The notes beneath the pieces were generated by a model. The model was given only the letters and a program-made list of their open reading frames with translations. It was not told the DNA's origin and ran no database searches. The position numbers and the translations under genes are program-made. Source: DASYRM01 sp036004405 (GTDB taxonomy: Bacteria; Acidobacteriota; Vicinamibacteria; Vicinamibacterales; UBA2999). From it: DNA of 54,935 bases. The DNA lies in the NCBI GenBank assembly GCA_036004405.1, contig DASYRM010000058.1, positions 1 through 54,935 on the forward strand, given 5' to 3'. Positions 49,785 to 54,935 of the stretch are shown here, piece after piece (the stretch's first letter is position 1; each line of letters opens with the position of its first letter).

Positions 49785-50707
49785 CCGCGGCGAGCCCGCC
49801 GCCAGTGGCGCCGCCGTCGTGGCGGCGCCGCGAAGCGCGCCTGGCGTGGGCGCTCGTCCTGCCGGCGCTCGGCATCATTGCCGCCGTTGCCGTGTTCCCG
49901 ATCGGATGGACGGTCTGGGAGTCGCTGCACCTCCATGATCTGCGCATGCCGTGGCTGGGGCGGCCGTACGTCGGGCTGGCCAACTACGCCGCCGCGATGG
50001 GCGACCGCCGGTTCTGGAGCGCCGTCGGACACACGGGCGTCTTTGCCGCGCTCTCCGTGTCGATCGAGCTCACGCTTGGCCTCGTCCTCGCACTCGGGCT
50101 CGATCGCGTGCGCCGGGCGGCGGGCCTGGTGCGCACCGCGGTGCTGCTGCCGTGGGCGCTCCCCACCGTGGTCGTGGCGCTCGTGTGGCGCTTCATCTTC
50201 GAAAGCCCGGCGGGGCTCGCCACGGCGCTGGCCGCCCGCGCGGGTGTGACGGCGCCGACGTGGTTCGCCGATGCGGTGGCCGCATGGGTGCCGATCGTGC
50301 TGGCCGACGTCTGGAAGACCACGCCCTTCGTCGCGCTGCTGCTGCTCGCCGGCCTGCAGGCCATCGACCCGGCGCTCTCGGAGGCCGCGGCCGTGGACGG
50401 GGCCGGCCCCTGGCGGCGCTTCACCGGCGTCACCTGGCCGCTGCTCCGGCCGGCGCTGCTGGTGGCCTTTCTGTTCCGCACGCTCGATGCGCTGCGAGTC
50501 TTCGACGTGGTGTACGTGATGACGGGCGGCGGCCCCGGCACGGCCACCGAGCCGATCGCGCTCTATACCTTCGGCACCCTGCTGCAGAACCTGCGCTTCG
50601 GCTTCGGCGCCGCGCTGTCGGTGATCGTCTTCGTCACCGCGTTCGGCCTGGCGCTGGCTGCCATTCGCGTGCTGGGCAGCGACGCGTTTCTGGAGCGACG
50701 ACCGTGA
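49781..50707 (+). CDS. sugar ABC transporter permease (MalF-like)
   Basis: 308 residues, six transmembrane helices. EAA loop for contact with the ATPase: EAAAVDGAGPWRRFTGVTWPLLRP. GGGPGTATEPIALYTF near the C-terminus is typical of MalF/UgpA-type subunits. ATGA overlap with the binding protein and GTGA overlap with the second permease. Confidence 0.92.
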   Translation: MTAASPPPVAPPSWRRREARLAWALVLPALGIIAAVAVFPIGWTVWESLHLHDLRMPWLGRPYVGLANYAAAMGDRRFWSAVGHTGVFAALSVSIELTLGLVLALGLDRVRRAAGLVRTAVLLPWALPTVVVALVWRFIFESPAGLATALAARAGVTAPTWFADAVAAWVPIVLADVWKTTPFVALLLLAGLQAIDPALSEAAAVDGAGPWRRFTGVTWPLLRPALLVAFLFRTLDALRVFDVVYVMTGGGPGTATEPIALYTFGTLLQNLRFGFGAALSVIVFVTAFGLALAAIRVLGSDAFLERRP

Positions 50708-51522
50708 CCCGTCGCGGATGGGGGTGGCCCGTGGTGACGGCTGTGCTCGTGGTGGCGCTGATCCTGCCGCTGTACTGGGCGGTGCTGTCGTCGCTGACCC
50801 CCGAGTCGCGGCTCTTCGCCGCGCCGTCGCTCGTCCCCCGGGCGCTCGTGCTCACGCACTATCGGGCGCTGTTCGAGGAGCACGACTTCTGGGTGCCGAT
50901 CGTCAATTCGCTCGTCGTGGCCGGGGTGACCACCGTCGTGTCGGTGGTGCTCGGCGCCCTGTGCGCGTATGCGGCCGCCCGGCTGCGCTTTCGCGGCAAG
51001 GCGCCGCTGCTGGCCTTCGTCCTCGCCGTGTCGATGTTTCCGCAGATCGCGATCGTTTCGCCGCTCTACGTCGTCCTTCGAGCGGCCGGACTCCTCAACA
51101 GCTACCCCGGGCTCGCGCTGCCGTACCTCTCGTTCGCCATGCCGCTCACGATCTGGCTGCTGGTCGGCTATTTCCGCCAGCTGCCGTCCGACCTCGAAGA
51201 AGCCGCGCTCGTGGACGGCGCCGGACGGCTGCAGGCGTTTCGCGAGATTCTGCTGCCACTCGCCTGGCCGGGGCTCGCCACCACGGCCATCCTCACCTTT
51301 CTCTACAGCTGGAACGAGTTCCTGTTCGCACTGTCGTTCACGCTGGGGCCCGAACGCTACACCGTGCCGGTCGCCATCGCGCTCTTTCGCGGGCAGTACC
51401 AGGTGCCGTGGGGACAGATCCTCGCCGGCGCGATCGTCGCGACCGTGCCGGTGGCCGCGGTGGTCGTCGTGGCGCAGCGGCGGATCGTCGCCGGCCTCGC
51501 GTCGGGAGCGGTGAAAGGGTAG
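50704..51522 (+). CDS. sugar ABC transporter permease (MalG-like)
   Basis: 272 residues from GTG 50704. Six helices, EAA loop EEAALVDGAGRLQAFREILLPLAWPGL, and the family segment FLYSWNEFLFALSFT. Partner of the MalF-like subunit in the membrane channel. A longer reading in this frame from 49951 is a shadow of the previous gene. Confidence 0.92.
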   Translation: MTRRGWGWPVVTAVLVVALILPLYWAVLSSLTPESRLFAAPSLVPRALVLTHYRALFEEHDFWVPIVNSLVVAGVTTVVSVVLGALCAYAAARLRFRGKAPLLAFVLAVSMFPQIAIVSPLYVVLRAAGLLNSYPGLALPYLSFAMPLTIWLLVGYFRQLPSDLEEAALVDGAGRLQAFREILLPLAWPGLATTAILTFLYSWNEFLFALSFTLGPERYTVPVAIALFRGQYQVPWGQILAGAIVATVPVAAVVVVAQRRIVAGLASGAVKG

Positions 51523-51523
51523 C

Positions 51524-52534
51524 GTGTCGGCGATCGCGCTGCGCGGAGTGTCGAAGGCGTTCCCCGGCGGGCTGGCGGTGCGCGACGTGAGCATCGAGAT
51601 CGCCGACGGCGAACTGCTCGTCGTCCTGGGACCCTCGGGCAGCGGCAAGAGCACGCTGCTTCGGCTGATTGCCGGGCTCGACGAACCGACGGCGGGCCGG
51701 ATCCACATCGGCGGGCGCGACGTCACCAGCGACCCGCCGCAGGCACGCGATCTCGCGATGGTGTTCCAGAACTACGCGCTCTACCCGCACAAGACCGTGC
51801 GCGACAACCTCGCCTTCGGCCTTCGCATGCGGCGAGTGGACGCGGCCGAAGTGGCCGCGCGCGTGGACAACGCCGCCCGGCTGCTCGGTATCGACGCGCT
51901 GCTCGAACGCAAGCCCGCGCAGTTGTCGGGCGGCCAGCGGCAGCGGGTGGCGCTCGGACGCGCCCTCGTGCGCCAGCCGCGGGCGTTCCTGCTGGACGAG
52001 CCGTTGTCGAACCTCGACCCCGTGCTGCGGGCGAGCACGCGCGCCGAGCTGGCCCTCCTGCATCGGCGTCTGGGCACGACCATGGTGTACGTCACGCACG
52101 ATCAGGAGGAGGCGATGACGCTCGGCACCCGCATCGCCGTCATGCGGGACGGCCGGCTCGAACAGCTCGACACGCCGCTCGAGGTGTTTCGGCGGCCGGC
52201 CAACGTCTTCGTCGCCCGGTTCGTGGGGTCGCCCGCCATGAACGTGTGGCGTTCAGACGGGCGCGACCTCGGCATCCGGCCACACGACGTCGAGGTGATG
52301 CCGCCCGGCGCAGGGGATGTGGACGGGCAGGTGGAGGTCGTGGAACGGCTCGGCACCGCAACGCTGGTGCACGTGCGGGCCGACCGGCCCGACAGTGAGC
52401 TGGTACGGGTCGTGGTGGCCGCCGACCGCGCGATCGCCGTGCAGGAGCGCGTCGGCCTGCGGCTGCGGCCCGACCGTCTGCACTACTTCGACGAGCGGAC
52501 CGGCGAGCGGATCTCCGTAGAGGCGGACCTGTAG
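51524..52534 (+). CDS. sugar ABC transporter ATPase (UgpC/MsmK-like)
   Basis: 336 residues. Walker A GPSGSGKST (38-46 region), Q-loop VFQNYALYPH, signature LSGGQRQRVALGRALV, Walker B FLLDEPLSNLD, H-loop YVTHDQEEAM. The C-terminal regulatory OB/TOBE domain follows (LGIRPHDVEVMPP ... GTATLVHVRAD), shorter than usual for MalK. GTG start 1 base after the permease stop. The final residues VEADL and the TAG stop are encoded by the palindrome at 52515-52548. Confidence 0.92.
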   Translation: MSAIALRGVSKAFPGGLAVRDVSIEIADGELLVVLGPSGSGKSTLLRLIAGLDEPTAGRIHIGGRDVTSDPPQARDLAMVFQNYALYPHKTVRDNLAFGLRMRRVDAAEVAARVDNAARLLGIDALLERKPAQLSGGQRQRVALGRALVRQPRAFLLDEPLSNLDPVLRASTRAELALLHRRLGTTMVYVTHDQEEAMTLGTRIAVMRDGRLEQLDTPLEVFRRPANVFVARFVGSPAMNVWRSDGRDLGIRPHDVEVMPPGAGDVDGQVEVVERLGTATLVHVRADRPDSELVRVVVAADRAIAVQERVGLRLRPDRLHYFDERTGERISVEADL

Positions 52535-52548
52535 GTCCGCCTCTACGG
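52515..52548. repeat. 34-base perfect palindrome carrying both convergent stop codons
   Basis: CCGTAGAGGCGGACCT / AGGTCCGCCTCTACGG with GT centre: a 16-bp perfect stem. It provides TAG (52532-52534) for the ATPase gene and TAG (52545-52543) for the carboxylesterase gene. Likely a bidirectional terminator too. Outer motif matches the element at 7013-7069. Confidence 0.85.
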
Positions 52549-54162
52549 AAGCGTCTTCATGACCTCGGCGTACTTGGCGTCGTAGGCGTTCAAGGTGTCG
52601 GCGCTCGGGTATTCCTTGATTTCGCCGAGCACGTGCGGCGGCGCGTTGCGGTCTTTGAACGGCGGCCAGTTGGGCAGGACAGCGTTTGATTGCCCGCCCT
52701 TCGGGCGGGCGGTGCCGTTGGGATCGCCGGTCCTGGCAAAGTTGACCCAGTACGACGACATCTGCTCGGCCATCGCCTTGTCCTTCTCCGACGCCATCGC
52801 CAGCTTCGGCGAGCTGGCATCCGGGAAGACGCGCGGGGCCCACAGGTTGTTGAACGCGTAGACGATCTCGGTGGCGTGCGTCGCCTTCAGATCGCGCGCG
52901 CCGGGCTCGATTGGCGGTTCGTGCGTGAAGGTGTACCAGTAGCCGCGCCTGCCGAGCGCCACCTGCCGCTCGACGAACAGGCGCATGTGCCACGCCATGG
53001 TGTCGCGGAAGGCGACGTTGCCGCCCAGGCTAGTGTGCTCGTCCTTGTTGAAGCCGGCAATCACGTCCACCGCGTTCTGGCGGCCGTTGGCGAACGTGAG
53101 CGATTCGTCCTCGGGCACGATGTAGCCGTCGACGATCATGCCGGCCCCGCGTAGCGTCTTCGTGACCTCGTCGGCCGGGCGCGCCCGCAGTTCGGCGAGC
53201 GGTGGCAGCGGTGGGGCCGGCGGCGGAGGGCCGGAAGGCGCGCCGTCGCCGCGGCCGCGACCGCGTGCGCCGGGCACGATGACCTCCTGCTGTTCCGCGC
53301 GGGCACGCGGCAGCATCGGCCCCATGCCCAGGCCCATCCACGCGCCGCTCTCGCTGATGGCTCGATGGAACAGCCCCTTGGCGAGCGGCGATCCTACCAG
53401 CCCGCCCACCATGGCCGCGCCGGCCGATTCACCGAAGATCGTCACGTTGTTCGGGTCGCCGCCGAAGGCCGCGATGTTCGTCTTCACCCAGCGCAGCACC
53501 GCCAGGCTGTCGGCCAGCGCCTGGTTGCCCGACGCGTTGTGTCCCGACTCCTTGGTGAGCTCGGGGTGAGAGAAGAACCCGAACGGGCCGAGGCGGTAGT
53601 TGAAGTTGACGACCACCACGCCCTTCTTCGCCAGGTTCTCGCCGTCGTTGTGCGGCGTGTTGCCGCCGCCTTCGGAGTAGGCGCCGCCGAAGATCCACAC
53701 CATCACCGCCTGCTTCGCGCTCGCACGCGGCGCCGACGTCCACAGGTTGAGATACAGGCAGTCCTCGCTCATCTTCGGCGAGTCCGGCAGATCCACGGTG
53801 ACGTTGTTGGGGTTGCGGTTCGGCTGGTTCGGCTGCACGCAGGCGTTGCCCCACTGCTCGGCCTTGCGGACGCCGTCCCACTTCGGAACCGGCTGCGGCT
53901 CCTTCCAGCGCAGGTCGCCCACCGGCGGCGCGCCGAACGGGATGCCCTTGAACGCGCGCACGCCCGACTTGAGCGTCACGCCCGACAGCTTGCCGGCGTC
54001 GGTGGTCACCGGGTCGTTGACCGCCGCAGGCGTCTGCGACCCCGACACGAGCACGGCGGCGGCGACAGCCACCACACGCACGCCGCTAAAGCGGCCTGCG
54101 TGATTCTGTCTGGCAAACCGGCCCAACGCCGGTTTGCTATTTCGCAGCTTCATCGACACCAT
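52543..54162 (-). CDS. exported type-B carboxylesterase with two repeat-derived insertions
   Basis: 539 residues from ATG 54162, 4 bases after the upstream stop. Alpha/beta-hydrolase: oxyanion region VWIFGGAYSEGG, nucleophile elbow FGESAGAAM (Ser246), acid Glu375 in GFNKDEHTS, His429 in HATEIVYAF: a complete Ser-Glu-His triad. Signal peptide region 1-47, but its n-region (KPALGRFARQNHAGRFSG) is encoded by hairpin repeats. Residues 485-495 (ARPKGGQSNAV) are another repeat-derived insert between DPNGT and LPNWPPF, where relatives run on directly. A Pro/Gly/Arg-rich loop lies at 298-322. Hydrolyses carboxylic esters in the periplasm; substrate unknown. Confidence 0.88.
   Translation of the reverse strand: MVSMKLRNSKPALGRFARQNHAGRFSGVRVVAVAAAVLVSGSQTPAAVNDPVTTDAGKLSGVTLKSGVRAFKGIPFGAPPVGDLRWKEPQPVPKWDGVRKAEQWGNACVQPNQPNRNPNNVTVDLPDSPKMSEDCLYLNLWTSAPRASAKQAVMVWIFGGAYSEGGGNTPHNDGENLAKKGVVVVNFNYRLGPFGFFSHPELTKESGHNASGNQALADSLAVLRWVKTNIAAFGGDPNNVTIFGESAGAAMVGGLVGSPLAKGLFHRAISESGAWMGLGMGPMLPRARAEQQEVIVPGARGRGRGDGAPSGPPPPAPPLPPLAELRARPADEVTKTLRGAGMIVDGYIVPEDESLTFANGRQNAVDVIAGFNKDEHTSLGGNVAFRDTMAWHMRLFVERQVALGRRGYWYTFTHEPPIEPGARDLKATHATEIVYAFNNLWAPRVFPDASSPKLAMASEKDKAMAEQMSSYWVNFARTGDPNGTARPKGGQSNAVLPNWPPFKDRNAPPHVLGEIKEYPSADTLNAYDAKYAEVMKTLP
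52678..52710. repeat. palindromic element inside the carboxylesterase gene
   Basis: GCCCGCCC-TTC-GGGCGGGC (52692-52710) preceded by GACAGCGTTTGATT. It matches the intergenic copy at 27163-27195 (GGCAGTGTTTAATT + GCCCGCCC-TCC-GGGCGGGC). Translated in frame without a stop. Confidence 0.8.
54082..54137. repeat. two hairpins inside the carboxylesterase 5' end
   Basis: GCCGCT-AA-AGCGGC (54082-54095) and GCAAACCGGC-CCAAC-GCCGGTTTGC (54113-54137). Both fall in the signal-peptide n-region and are read in frame. Confidence 0.65.
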
Positions 54163-54166
54163 GCCT

Positions 54167-54935
54167 CTACTTGCCCTGTGCCTGCGCCGCGCGCTCGGCG
54201 CGCGACGTGCGGATGTAGTCGCCAATCGTCCGGTTGCCCTCGTGGCAGGCGTACTCCCACCACTCGTAGGTGGGATCGTTCTTGAGCGGGTAGCGCGCCG
54301 TCCACGAGCGCGTGAGGACGACCGGATCCTCCGTCTTGATCTCGTAGAGCATCATGTCGCCGTTGAGCCGTGTGAAGCGCTCGGTGGTCTTCATCTGATC
54401 GCTCACCGGGAAGCGGTTGCCCTGGGGCGAACCCGCGACGCCGATGTTCGTCGCCGAAGGGCCCGGCTTGTAGTTGGTAGTTACGACGACCAGCGTGTTG
54501 CCCTCCCAGTGGCCGCGCGACTCACCCATGTATTCCGTGAACACCTTCGGCAGCGGCGGACGCCCGTCCACCGGCACGATGCGGGTTTCGTGCACCATCT
54601 CGAGGTCAAGCACGACATAACCGGGTGTCTGCATGATGCGGACGCCGTTGTTGTAGCGATACGGCATCATCGACGTCGGCATGCCGCGCGTGATGCAGCG
54701 GTCCCAGCTGTCGAAATCCGTCCAGTGATCCCAGATCTGTTTTTCCTCGGGACCGAGCGACCAGCTGCTCTTCATCAGCGCCGAGCGACGGAGGCCTTCC
54801 TGCGTGAGCTGAGGCAGCTTGCCGTTCGGCGGGTCGACGATCATCGACGTCTGCCGCTCGGGGAACGTCGGGTCGGTCGTGCCGGTCAGCAGCGCCGCGC
54901 CGAAGTTTCCTGCCGCGGCCGCCTGCGTGGCGCCG
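54167..54935 (-). CDS. protein of unknown function (5' end cut by window edge)
   Basis: At least 255 residues; the frame is open to the window end, so the start is outside, although an internal ATG exists at 54844. Visible blocks: RQTSMIVDPPNGKLPQLT, WDRCITRGMPTSMMPYRYNN, YVVLDLEMVHETRIVPVDG, YMGESRGHWEGNTLVVVTTNY, and KTTERFTRLNGDMMLYEI. I know this pattern as a frequent exported protein of Acidobacteria with no assigned function; the WEGNTLVV and ERFT segments resemble the repeated text of that group. It is translated just ahead of the carboxylesterase (4 bases between), so the two are an operon. Confidence 0.75.
   Translation of the reverse strand, partial: GATQAAAAGNFGAALLTGTTDPTFPERQTSMIVDPPNGKLPQLTQEGLRRSALMKSSWSLGPEEKQIWDHWTDFDSWDRCITRGMPTSMMPYRYNNGVRIMQTPGYVVLDLEMVHETRIVPVDGRPPLPKVFTEYMGESRGHWEGNTLVVVTTNYKPGPSATNIGVAGSPQGNRFPVSDQMKTTERFTRLNGDMMLYEIKTEDPVVLTRSWTARYPLKNDPTYEWWEYACHEGNRTIGDYIRTSRAERAAQAQGK

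Noticed and set aside
1..54935. CRISPR array, tRNA, rRNA, insertion sequence or prophage
   Set aside because: No regularly spaced direct repeats, cloverleaf, rRNA-like tract or transposase/integrase motifs were seen; the repeats present are dispersed palindromes.

Overview
High-GC chromosomal DNA, most likely from an Acidobacteriota bacterium; Vicinamibacteria-like is an inference. The taxonomic pointers are a TIGR03435 soil-type secreted protein, two ADOP-type MacB/FtsX permeases (one with a PadR regulator), two DUF1592+DUF1552 gene pairs, and several secreted ankyrin proteins. I see no rRNA, tRNA, CRISPR array, phage, plasmid or transposase gene. No stretch over 300 bases lacks a gene. Both edge genes are cut: an MHS-type transporter at base 1 and an unrecognised protein at 54935.

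Layout. 1-2834 (-): benzoylformate decarboxylase followed by an MHS/MFS transporter. 2858-6998 (+): HXXEE membrane protein, exported PQQ dehydrogenase, an 11-residue-repeat (LEA-like) exported protein, and a Tat-exported zinc dehydrogenase. 7065-16904 (-): cytoplasmic ankyrin protein, ADOP permease with PadR, an NTF2-like/AraC/SDR operon, and a TonB receptor with its YfiR partner. 17068-22228 (+): module A, ankyrin - DUF1592 - DUF1552. 22275-30391: VOC, acyl-CoA dehydrogenase-like, cupin, DUF6178, DinB, a zinc-ribbon HEXXH membrane protein, and a second ADOP permease. 30559-36237 (+): module B, DUF1592 - DUF1552 - ankyrin. 36289-41453: PH-like membrane protein, TIGR03435, c-heme beta-propeller protein, GT2. 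41460-46693: GT39-like protein, lipoprotein, SpoU methyltransferase, GGDEF, VanZ. 46819-54935: PQQ alcohol dehydrogenase, a complete sugar ABC importer (binding protein, two permeases, ATPase), carboxylesterase, partial protein.

Two things stand out. First, the same three-component exported set occurs twice with permuted gene order: an ankyrin protein, a protein with two CXXCH heme motifs (DUF1592), and a Tat-exported HXXSHH protein (DUF1552). In each copy the ankyrin gene is joined to a neighbour by a 4-base overlap. I read this as one undescribed extracytoplasmic redox or enzyme system. Second, a family of short palindromes sits at most gene junctions. Their ends or centres carry stop codons used by the flanking genes on one or both strands, two unrelated genes end in the same element-encoded VARV-stop, and three copies lie in frame inside coding sequences.

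Regulation: several genes have a -10-like hexamer only 5-10 bases before the start codon, suggesting leaderless transcription. The PadR gene has a strong dyad upstream, and the TIGR03435 gene has nested inverted repeats.
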